This document shows, piece after piece, positions 57,416 through 64,000 of a DNA stretch of 64,000 nt. Numbering within the stretch: the first letter of the stretch is position 1; each line of letters starts with the position of its first letter. The notes under the pieces are model-generated. The model did not search any database. It saw only the letters and a program-made list of their open reading frames with translations, and was not told the DNA's origin. The DNA comes from Nitrospirota bacterium. Lineage in GTDB: Bacteria; Nitrospirota; Thermodesulfovibrionia; Thermodesulfovibrionales; JdFR-88. Where the stretch lies: the NCBI GenBank assembly GCA_014874185.1, contig JACWAF010000007.1:59165-123164 (forward strand), given 5' to 3'. A program made the position numbers and the translations under genes.

Positions 57416-58614
57416 TAAGGCTCAGGGCCGAGAGCGCTGTTTACGGCGGCTACACGATAGCCAGGACGGAGGGTGTGGTCTTCATAAAGGGCGCGCTCCC
57501 GGGGGAGACCGTGGACGTTGAGGTCGCCGAGAAGAAAAAGGACTACAGCGTGGCCAACGTCCTTGAGGTGGTGGAGCCATCCCCGTTCAGGGTGGAGCCG
57601 GAATGCCCCCATTACGGCGTCTGCGGGGGCTGCCAGCTTCAGTACATGTCTTATGCCGAGCAGGTCAGGAACAAGGACCTGATACTGGCCGAGTCCCTGA
57701 AAAGGCTTGGCGGCATAGAGGCCGCGCCGCTGGAGCCGATTACAGGAAACCCGCACCATTACAGGCGGAGGGCGCAGCTGAAGATATCCGCCGAGGGCAG
57801 GGCGGGCTTCTTCAGGGAGTCCTCAAGGGAAGTTATAGACATAAAAGAGTGTCTGATCTCCACGCCCCGGATAAACGAGACCATCAGCAAAATAAAAAGC
57901 ATCGACCTCAGGGGGATCAGGGAGATGCATATTACCGAAGGAGACGAACTGGTTGTCCTGATAAAGGGCAGGGGGTTCGACGAATCGCTTGCCGAGGAGT
58001 TCGTGAACGCTGGATTTTCGGGGGTTGCCTTCGAGGACCGGAGTCACCGCGGAAAGGGCCATGCGGAATTTGACCTGCGCGGGCTGAGGTACACGGTCTC
58101 GCCGTGGAGTTTCTTCCAGAGCAACTGGGAGCTGAACCTGAAGGTAATTGATGCGCTGGTCGAGGGGCTCGCTCCCATAGAGGGGATGAAGATACTGGAT
58201 GCCTATGCGGGAGGAGGGAATTTCTCGCTCCCCCTTGCCGCATCCGCCGAAAGAGTCCTGTGCATAGAAGAGAACCCGCACTCTGTAAAGGACGGCCTGC
58301 GCAATGTTGAATTTAACGGCCTGAAAAATGTCCGGTTCATCAAGTCCGGCATCGAGAAATGCCCCTTCAGGGACCGCCGCTTTGACATCGTATTGCTGGA
58401 CCCGCCGAGGCCAGGCCTCACCGGAGAGGCTATGAAAAGGATATTGGAGCTTGCCCCGGAACGGATAGTGTATATATCCTGCAACCCGGCCACGCTGGCG
58501 AGGGATTTAAAGAAGATGGCCGGCGCTTACAAAATAGATTCCGTGCGGGTTGCCGATTTCTTCCCGGATACCTACCATATAGAAGCGGTCTGTTTTTTAA
58601 GCAGGATTAAATAG
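57412..58614 (+). CDS. 23S rRNA (uracil-C5)-methyltransferase, RlmD/RumA type
   Basis: 400 aa. An N-terminal TRAM domain (about 1-55) is followed by the [4Fe-4S] site (Cys65, Cys71, Cys74 in ECPHYGVCGGC, and Cys in IKECLIS). The SAM-binding region has LDAYAGGGNFSLPLA, and the catalytic cysteine is in YISCNPATLARDL. The family modifies U1939 or U747 in 23S rRNA; which one cannot be told here. It is the last gene of the run that starts with galT, coupled by a 4-bp overlap to the receiver gene. Confidence 0.92.
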   Translation: MIRLRAESAVYGGYTIARTEGVVFIKGALPGETVDVEVAEKKKDYSVANVLEVVEPSPFRVEPECPHYGVCGGCQLQYMSYAEQVRNKDLILAESLKRLGGIEAAPLEPITGNPHHYRRRAQLKISAEGRAGFFRESSREVIDIKECLISTPRINETISKIKSIDLRGIREMHITEGDELVVLIKGRGFDESLAEEFVNAGFSGVAFEDRSHRGKGHAEFDLRGLRYTVSPWSFFQSNWELNLKVIDALVEGLAPIEGMKILDAYAGGGNFSLPLAASAERVLCIEENPHSVKDGLRNVEFNGLKNVRFIKSGIEKCPFRDRRFDIVLLDPPRPGLTGEAMKRILELAPERIVYISCNPATLARDLKKMAGAYKIDSVRVADFFPDTYHIEAVCFLSRIK

Positions 58615-58647
58615 GTTCGGCTTGGCCTCTTCTGAGAAAAGAAATTT

Positions 58648-58708
58648 TATCTAATCCCGCCCGCCACCCCTTTGGATGTGTGGGGGGCGGAGCCCCTCAT
58701 ACTCCCCG
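58648..58708. repeat. Third copy of the 541-bp element's end repeat
   Basis: TATCTAATCCCGCCCGCCAC followed by CCCTTTGGATGTG and GGCGGAGCCCCTCATACTCC. It matches the left end at 19940-19996 and, in reverse, the right end at 20413-20456. Confidence 0.75.
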
Positions 58709-58770
58709 AAAAACAAATCCATTTAAAGATCATGCGGATTCTTGCTCATCTTTTCTTTTAAGGTAAAAGC

Positions 58771-58940
58771 CCCGGTTCCGTTTCAGTAGCGCAGACCCTG
58801 AGGAGAGTTATTAATTGAGCGAGCCGGGGAGGACCCCGAAGGGGCCTGTTACCGTACAGGGTAATTCCCGTTTTCGGCGGAGCGGATATATGGTCTTATC
58901 TCATTGCGACGAATGTCTGAGCCCTGAAACGGGGCCGGGG
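58771..58940. repeat. Inverted repeat enclosing a structured, gene-less segment
   Basis: CCCCGGTTCCGTTTCAG (58771-58787) pairs with CTGAAACGGGGCCGGGG (58924-58940), 15 of 17 positions. Smaller hairpins lie inside (for example CCCCGAAGGGG near 58835). The gap 58615-59011 shows no convincing gene; this could be an RNA or a decayed element. Confidence 0.45.
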
Positions 58941-59011
58941 GAGAAAGCGGCAGCAAAAAGAATTTTATGTCTAAGGGAGTCGGGCCTGGAGGGCCAAGCA
59001 GCATTTGATGC

Positions 59012-60016
59012 TTACAGCGGCAGATACGCCTTTGCGTTCAGGTCCAGCCCTGCGAACTCGCCATTAAGATAGTGGTGATAGCCGGCGAAGGCTATCATCG
59101 CGGCATTATCGGTGCAGTATTTCGGGGACGGGATGAAAAGTTCCGCATCGCGTTTCACGGCCATCCTGGACATCTTTTCCTTCAACGCGCTGTTTGAGGC
59201 CACTCCCCCGGCAACCACAAGCCGCCTGATGCCCGTCTTTATCATCGTCCGTTCCGCCTTTCTTGCAAGCACGTCTATTACAGCCGCCTGAAAAGATGCC
59301 GCGATATCGTTCAGGCCGGCCCGCGAACTTTCAGGAATGGTCTCCTGTTCTCTCAGAAAATTCACCACCGAGGTCTTAAGCCCGCTGAAGCTGAAGTCGA
59401 AGCTCCCGCCCAGATATGCCCTGGGGAAAGGGATTGCCTTCGGGTTGCCCTCCCTGGCAAGCGCGTCTATTTTGGGCCCGCCCGGATAGCCAAGCCCCAA
59501 TAGCTTTGCCGTCTTGTCGTAAGCCTCTCCGGCCGCGTCGTCCCTCGTGCGGCCGAGCCCGGTGTATCTGCCGAAGCCATCGGCCTTGAACAAAGACGTA
59601 TGCCCGCCCGAGACCACAAGGGCTATGAAGGGGAATTCGGGCGTGTGTTCAAGAAATGCGGAGAGCAGGTGCCCCTCCAAATGGTTTACAGCGATAAGGG
59701 GGATACCCGTTGAATAAGAAATCGCCTTGGCGAAAGACACCCCTACGAGAAGCGAGCCTATCAGCCCCGGCCCGATGCAGACCGATATGGCGGAGAGGTC
59801 TTCCGGTTTCTTATCGCCAAGCGCCTCTTCCACTACCGGCCAGATCATCTCTATATGCCTTCTTGAGGCCAGTTCCGGGACTATGCCCCCGTATTTTTTA
59901 TGGATCTCGAATTGAGAGGAAATCGCGCTGCTGATTACGTCTGTCCTGCCTCCGTCAAGCCCCAGCAGCGCGGCGGAGGTGTCGTCGCAGGAGGTGTCTA
60001 TGCCCAGGATGAGCAC
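59012..60016 (-). CDS. tsaD: tRNA N6-threonylcarbamoyladenosine transferase TsaD
   Basis: Universal Kae1/YgjD family enzyme that installs t6A37 in ANN-decoding tRNAs. About 334 aa. It opens LILGIDTSCDDTSAAL; the iron-binding His pair is in VNHLEGHLLSA, and SGGHTSLF and VVAGGVASNSALK are conserved. The frame reaches a TTG at 60043 that overlaps the lolA gene end; the GTG at 60016, just past the lolA stop, gives the usual N-terminus. Neither start has a strong Shine-Dalgarno. Confidence 0.95.
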   Translation of the reverse strand: MLILGIDTSCDDTSAALLGLDGGRTDVISSAISSQFEIHKKYGGIVPELASRRHIEMIWPVVEEALGDKKPEDLSAISVCIGPGLIGSLLVGVSFAKAISYSTGIPLIAVNHLEGHLLSAFLEHTPEFPFIALVVSGGHTSLFKADGFGRYTGLGRTRDDAAGEAYDKTAKLLGLGYPGGPKIDALAREGNPKAIPFPRAYLGGSFDFSFSGLKTSVVNFLREQETIPESSRAGLNDIAASFQAAVIDVLARKAERTMIKTGIRRLVVAGGVASNSALKEKMSRMAVKRDAELFIPSPKYCTDNAAMIAFAGYHHYLNGEFAGLDLNAKAYLPL

Positions 60017-60020
60017 GGGC

Positions 60021-60635
60021 TCAGGGGTTCTCGAATACGCCAACGCCGGGGGGCGGCGTGAACTCGAACAGCCTGTCCTTCAGTCCCGTGTTCTCTTTTA
60101 CGTCCTTCAGGGTTATCCGGATCACGTTGGAGTGCACGTCGGTAATGCGGAAGCTCTTTATCGGGAAGGCGGCGTCCCCGGCCCCTTCCAACTCTATGGA
60201 CTTGATGCCTCCCATGGGCGACTTGGGCTTAAGGAGCAGCCTGCCCCCTTTCTCTTCCGCGTTAAATTCCTTTTTTACGTCCCCTAACCCGCTCAGGAGC
60301 GAGACGGGCGCGGCGCCGTACGTGTTGCGGTCGAAGGGGCCCTTAAGGACCTGTTTTTCCTTCTTCTGGTATATGATTATCCGGTCATTGTTGATAATTA
60401 TCTCGTCCTGGCTGCCGGATTTATACAAGTAGCGCATCTTGTTCGGGAACTTTATCGCGAAGTCCCCCGCGAAGGTCTGTTCACTGCCGAGGTCTTTCAG
60501 GTAGCTCTTCTGGATGAAGACGCCTTTTATGTCCTTCAACCCCTTGTAGGCGGACTGTATCTGATCAACCGTAAGGGCATAGGCCGAAACGGGCAGAAGC
60601 AGCAGGATTAAAATGGATATGTAAAATTTTCTCAT
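60021..60635 (-). CDS. lolA: LolA-like outer-membrane lipoprotein carrier
   Basis: 204 aa periplasmic chaperone that moves lipoproteins from LolCDE to the outer membrane. Signal peptide 1-20 (cut after AYA). The mature start LTVDQIQSAYKGLKDIKGVFIQ, FAGDFAIKFPNKMRYLY and the IIINNDRIIIYQ strand match the LolA hydrophobic half-barrel. Its start overlaps the scpA stop by 4 bp (ATGA). Presence of LolA supports a diderm cell envelope. Confidence 0.88.
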   Translation of the reverse strand: MRKFYISILILLLLPVSAYALTVDQIQSAYKGLKDIKGVFIQKSYLKDLGSEQTFAGDFAIKFPNKMRYLYKSGSQDEIIINNDRIIIYQKKEKQVLKGPFDRNTYGAAPVSLLSGLGDVKKEFNAEEKGGRLLLKPKSPMGGIKSIELEGAGDAAFPIKSFRITDVHSNVIRITLKDVKENTGLKDRLFEFTPPPGVGVFENP

Positions 60636-61417
60636 GCGGTCTCCTCGTTTAATGGTGAAGTATCCTCTTCCGCGGCAATCTCAGCTGCGGGCGCGGCATC
60701 CTGGTTTTTTATGACCCATATGGCCCCGAAATCCCCCTCCTGGTAGACTTTGGCCAGCCCCAGCTTCAGTATCTCCAGTATGGCCACGAAGGTCACTATG
60801 AGGACGCCCCTTGACGAGCCGGGGTCGAACAGCTCTTCGAATTTAAGCGTGTCTTTTCCCTCAAGTTTCTGAAGCACGCCGGATATGAAGTCCTTGAGCG
60901 TGAGGGTCTCTTTGGTGATGTTCGCGAACTCCGGCGGGGCCTTTTCGAGTATTTTCCTGAATGCGGCCAGGAGGTCGAAGAGCGAGAGGTCAAAAAGCGA
61001 AAGCTCTTTTCCCTCCTCCTGTGAGGCGCCTTCGCCTTCCGCCTCCCTGTACAGCACGTCAGACCACTCATCGCCTATTTCCTTCAATGCCAGTGAGGCC
61101 TCCTTGAAGGCCTTGTACTCAAGGAGCCTCTGCACAAGCTCAAGGCGCGGGTCCTCAATCTCCTCTTCCTCCGCGCTCTCGTCCGGGGGAAGGAGCATCC
61201 GGGACTTTATCTGGATGAGGGTTGCGGCCATTACCACGAACTCGCCCGCGATATCCAGGTTAAGCTCTTTCATCATCCCGATATATTCCAGGTATTGATG
61301 GGTGATAAGCGCGATCGGGATATCGTAGATGTCTATCTTGTTTTCCCTTATGAGGTGCAGAAGAAGGTCCATAGGGCCTTCGAAGAGGGGGAGCTTTATG
61401 CTGTACTGTTCCGCCAT
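60632..61417 (-). CDS. scpA: Segregation and condensation protein A
   Basis: 261 aa kleisin subunit that bridges SMC heads in the bacterial condensin. The N-terminal LPLFEGPMDLLLHLIRENKIDIYDIPI and EYIGMMKELNLDIAGEFVVMAATLIQIKSRMLLP regions (quoted here only by their key FEGPMDLLLHLI and KSRMLLP parts) are diagnostic, as is the C-terminal winged-helix TFVAILEILKLG. An acidic linker lies between. No scpB follows in the window; lolA overlaps instead. Confidence 0.93.
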   Translation of the reverse strand: MAEQYSIKLPLFEGPMDLLLHLIRENKIDIYDIPIALITHQYLEYIGMMKELNLDIAGEFVVMAATLIQIKSRMLLPPDESAEEEEIEDPRLELVQRLLEYKAFKEASLALKEIGDEWSDVLYREAEGEGASQEEGKELSLFDLSLFDLLAAFRKILEKAPPEFANITKETLTLKDFISGVLQKLEGKDTLKFEELFDPGSSRGVLIVTFVAILEILKLGLAKVYQEGDFGAIWVIKNQDAAPAAEIAAEEDTSPLNEETA

Positions 61418-61442
61418 CGCGCTCTTTATTTTATCAGAAGCG

Positions 61443-61451
61443 TGATAGAAT
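61443..61451 (+). promoter_or_regulatory. Extended -10 element directly before the DUF72 gene
   Basis: TGATAGAAT in the 40-bp divergent gap; the ATG is 6 nt after it and no Shine-Dalgarno is present. Confidence 0.4.
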
Positions 61452-61457
61452 TTTTTT

Positions 61458-62219
61458 ATGCGGAAGGCATTCGTGGGCTGCAGCGGGTTCTCTTACGACC
61501 ACTGGAAGGCTGTCTTCTACCCCGACGGGCTCCCAAAACGGAAATGGCTTCAATATTACACGGAAAAATTCTCTACCGTGGAGCTTAACGTCACTTTTTA
61601 CAGACTGCCTAAACAGGCCACCTTCGAAAAATGGCGCCGTGAGACACCCGATGACTTTCTCTTCGCGGTGAAGGGGAGCCGTTATATTACGCACCTCAAA
61701 AGGCTCAGCGAGCCCATCGAGCCCCTGAAAAAACTCTTTGACACTGTAAGCCCGCTTGCGGAAAAGCTCTCGGTGGTGCTCTGGCAGCTTCCGCCCAATT
61801 TCAAGAAGAACACGGAGCGGCTGAAGGAATTCTTGAAGGCGCTGAGGATTTATGAATTCAGGCACGCCTTCGAGTTCAGGAACGACTCCTGGATAGCCGA
61901 TGAAGTATTCGATTTACTGAAAGAGGAGAACTGTGCCCTCTGCATGGCCGACTGGCCGCCCTTCGTGGACGAGCTTCCGCTGACGGCGGATTTCACCTAC
62001 ATCCGCAGGCACGGGCACGGCACTTACGGGGCCGACTACTCCAGGCAGGAGCTTTCACATGACGCTCAGAGGATACGCGATTACATGAAAAAGGGGCGCG
62101 ATGTCTATATTTATTTCAACAACGACATCTCCGGCTTCGCTCCCAAAAACGCGCTGGAGCTGATGGATATTTTAAAGACTTCGCCCAGGCCCAAACGAAA
62201 AGAGCCGGTGCCGGCATGA
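61458..62219 (+). CDS. DUF72 (YecE-like) family protein
   Basis: 253 aa TIM-barrel-like protein. GCSGFSYDHWKAVFYPDGL, FSTVELNVTFYRLP and FAVKGSRYITHLKRL are the typical DUF72 blocks, and the end has DVYIYFNNDISGFAPKNAL. The family is very widespread, but its reaction is not known; sugar-phosphate or nucleic-acid-related roles have been suggested on weak grounds. It overlaps polX by 4 bp, so the two are co-translated, which hints at DNA repair. Confidence 0.9.
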   Translation: MRKAFVGCSGFSYDHWKAVFYPDGLPKRKWLQYYTEKFSTVELNVTFYRLPKQATFEKWRRETPDDFLFAVKGSRYITHLKRLSEPIEPLKKLFDTVSPLAEKLSVVLWQLPPNFKKNTERLKEFLKALRIYEFRHAFEFRNDSWIADEVFDLLKEENCALCMADWPPFVDELPLTADFTYIRRHGHGTYGADYSRQELSHDAQRIRDYMKKGRDVYIYFNNDISGFAPKNALELMDILKTSPRPKRKEPVPA

Positions 62220-63949
62220 AGAACGCCCAGATAGCGAAGATATTCTACGACATCGCCGACATGCTTGAGATAATGGGTGAGAACCCGTTCAGGATAAGGG
62301 CGTACAGGCGCGCCGCCCAGAACCTGGAGAGCCATTCGAAGGACCTGGCCGAGCTTACAAAAGAGGAGCTTTTAAAGATACCCGGCGTGGGAGCGGACCT
62401 GGCCGGAAAGGTCATGGAGATTGTGGCAACGGGGACGTGCAAAGATTACGAGGCCCTCAAGCGGCGCTCGCCTGAGGGGATCGCAACCCTCCTCGCGATA
62501 CCCGGGTTAGGCCCAAAAACGGCGAAGCTCATCTATGACAGGTTCAAGGTGCACGACCTGGACACCCTTGAGAAACTGGCGCGCGACCACCGGCTGAAAG
62601 GCCTTCCGAAGATAAAAGAGAAGACGGAACTGAACATCCTGCGCGGGATAGAGATGGTTAAAAAGGGCGGCGAGCGGATGCCCCTGGGCAGGGTGCTCCC
62701 GGTTGCAAACCAGATAATGGAGATACTTCGGAAGAGGGCGCCGGTGTGTCAGATGGAGGTTGCCGGGAGCATCCGCCGGTGGAAAGAGACTGTGCGGGAC
62801 ATAGATATCCTTGCAACATCCAGCGAGCCTGAGAAGGTGATGGATGCGTTCGCCTCGCTGGCCAAGGCGAGAGAGGTGATCGCAAAAGGCCCCACCAAGA
62901 CGACCATCATCTATGACGGCATCCAGGCAGACATCAGGGTTGTGGAGGAGGGCTCTTTCGGGGCCGCGTTGTGCTACTTCACGGGCAGCAAGGAGCACAA
63001 CATCCGTCTTCGGGAGCTTGCCGTAAAAAAGGGCTGGAAGTTGAACGAGTACGGCCTCTTCGATAAAAATAACCGCAGTATAGCAGGGAAGACTGAAGAG
63101 GACATCTACAGGGCGTTTGGCCTTCAGTTCATCCCGCCTGAATTGCGCGAAGACCGGGGGGAGATAGATGCCGCCTTGAAGGGGCAGCTTCCCAAACTGA
63201 TTGAGCTTTCTGACATAAAAGGCGACCTCCACACGCACAGCAAGTGGACGGACGGAAGCTACACGATAGAGCAGATGGCCGAAGCGGCCCGCAGGCTTGG
63301 CTACGAATACATCGCCATGAGCGACCACTCGAAAAGCCTGGGCATAGCGCGTGGCTTGAACGAAGAGAAGGTGATGGAAGAGATGCAGGAGATAGACGCA
63401 CTGAATAAAAAATTGAGGGGCTTCAGAATCCTGAAGGGCCTGGAGGTGGACATAAAAAGCGACGGCACTCTTGACCTGCCGGACGGGATCCTCTCGAAGC
63501 TGGACCTGGTGAACGCCTCCATACATTCGGGGTTCAGGCAGTCAAGGGAGCAGATCACAAAGCGCATCACTTCCGCCATGCGTAACCCGTTCGTGACCAT
63601 CATCGCCCACCCCACCGGGCGCGTAATTGGAGGAAGGGAGCCCTACGATCTGAACATGGAAGAGGCGCTGAGGACCGCCAGGGAGACCGGCACGTTCATG
63701 GAGATAAACGCCTACCCCGACAGGCTTGACCTCAACGACCAGAACGCCATGAGGGCGGGAGAGATGGGCATACGCATAGCGATAAGCACGGACTCTCACC
63801 TTACTTCCCATCTGAACATGATGAAATACGGCGTGCAGATAGCCCGCCGGGCCTGGTTGGAAAAGAAAGACATTGTGAACACGCTTGGACTTAAGGAATT
63901 GACGGCCCTTTTGAAAGAAAAGAGAAAAAGGGCGGTCGCCTGGGCCTAG
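62216..63949 (+). CDS. polX: DNA polymerase X family protein with PHP exonuclease domain
   Basis: 577 aa. Helix-hairpin-helix segments (EELLKIPGVGADLAGKV and LLAIPGLGPKTAKLI) are followed by the nucleotidyltransferase palm with VAGSIRRWKETVRDIDILA, whose Asp pair binds the metals. A C-terminal PHP domain follows (from about 340: GDLHTHSKWTDG, YIAMSDHSKSLGI, IIAHPTGR, STDSHLTSHL). Bacterial PolX fills short gaps in base-excision repair and has 3'-5' exonuclease and AP-endonuclease activity. It is complete and ends just before a repeat. Confidence 0.95.
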   Translation: MKNAQIAKIFYDIADMLEIMGENPFRIRAYRRAAQNLESHSKDLAELTKEELLKIPGVGADLAGKVMEIVATGTCKDYEALKRRSPEGIATLLAIPGLGPKTAKLIYDRFKVHDLDTLEKLARDHRLKGLPKIKEKTELNILRGIEMVKKGGERMPLGRVLPVANQIMEILRKRAPVCQMEVAGSIRRWKETVRDIDILATSSEPEKVMDAFASLAKAREVIAKGPTKTTIIYDGIQADIRVVEEGSFGAALCYFTGSKEHNIRLRELAVKKGWKLNEYGLFDKNNRSIAGKTEEDIYRAFGLQFIPPELREDRGEIDAALKGQLPKLIELSDIKGDLHTHSKWTDGSYTIEQMAEAARRLGYEYIAMSDHSKSLGIARGLNEEKVMEEMQEIDALNKKLRGFRILKGLEVDIKSDGTLDLPDGILSKLDLVNASIHSGFRQSREQITKRITSAMRNPFVTIIAHPTGRVIGGREPYDLNMEEALRTARETGTFMEINAYPDRLDLNDQNAMRAGEMGIRIAISTDSHLTSHLNMMKYGVQIARRAWLEKKDIVNTLGLKELTALLKEKRKRAVAWA

Positions 63950-63962
63950 AACACAAGTCTGA

Positions 63963-64000
63963 CCCACCCCTGCGCCCCTCCAGGGAGGGGACTTCTGACC
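63963..64000. repeat. Family C repeat at the right window edge
   Basis: CCCACCCCTGCGCCCCTCC followed by AGGGAGGGGACTT, same orientation as 37556-37593; it may continue past the window. Confidence 0.7.

Noticed and set aside
58815..59072. 85-aa plus-strand open frame
   Set aside because: It has no recognisable domain, crosses a structured repeat and runs into the 3' end of tsaD on the other strand.

Overview
The window is a densely packed bacterial chromosome segment of moderately high G+C. It reads as ordinary housekeeping and energy-metabolism DNA with many short intergenic repeats; no prophage, CRISPR array or complete transposon was seen. The gene set fits a Gram-negative, anaerobic or facultatively anaerobic lineage such as Nitrospirota or a Desulfobacterota-like group. 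It includes LolA, an outer-membrane barrel, a selenocysteine formate dehydrogenase beside NuoE/NuoF-type subunits, formate-tetrahydrofolate ligase, an 11-heme cytochrome c, CheA with DUF4388, an MglA GTPase and DUF116. The lineage is inferred from gene content only.

Region by region. Positions 1-6887 (minus strand) hold a long probable operon argC-argJ-zinc-ribbon protein-def-fmt-DUF116-amidase-GerMN protein-murI-rph, cut by the left edge. 7226-8060 is rplM-rpsI, bracketed by two copies of a roughly 100-bp inverted-repeat unit. 8500-12782 is a four-gene signalling operon (DUF4388 protein, CheY, CheA, ExeA-type ATPase). 12795-15365 has an LplT-like MFS transporter divergent from a cysteine desulfurase. 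15712-19662 carries an M16 peptidase and rpsO-pnp. tRNA-Arg(ACG) at 19814 is followed by a 541-bp element built of nested inverted repeats. 20560-25793 is secA with an overlapping GGDEF protein and an MglA GTPase. 25934-28748 is a CopC/CopD-type copper cluster. 28910-33854 encodes an NAD-linked formate dehydrogenase complex whose catalytic subunit is read through an in-frame TGA (Sec347). fhs follows, so formate oxidation and formate activation lie side by side, as expected for C1 (Wood-Ljungdahl or folate) metabolism.

36139-37507 is an A+T-rich islet with a zinc-dependent phospholipase C-like gene and a deletion remnant of an IS3-type element. 37716-42960 contains an Nfu-type scaffold, hemL, the multiheme cytochrome, a universal stress protein, a Rossmann oxidoreductase and an orphan fumarase beta subunit. 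43037-50405 has transketolase, a second copper locus (CopA, a Met/Cys-rich secreted protein, a CopZ-like HMA protein), a methyltransferase and an RNase Z-like hydrolase. 50474-58614 is a tightly overlapping run galT-glgA-1390-aa hybrid-sensor-type kinase-receiver-RlmD-like methyltransferase. 59012-63949 has tsaD-lolA-scpA (minus) divergent from a DUF72 gene and polX.

The most interesting signals are four. First, the selenocysteine readthrough with its hairpin. Second, the nested-repeat element beside tRNA-Arg and its relative at 58.65 kb. Third, several families of REPIN-like repeats, one of which supplies the stop codon of the cysteine desulfurase. Fourth, a recurring arrangement in which a -10-like hexamer sits only 5-7 nt before a start codon that lacks a Shine-Dalgarno sequence (nifS, secA, mglA, def, DUF72 and a small secreted protein), which suggests leaderless transcripts.
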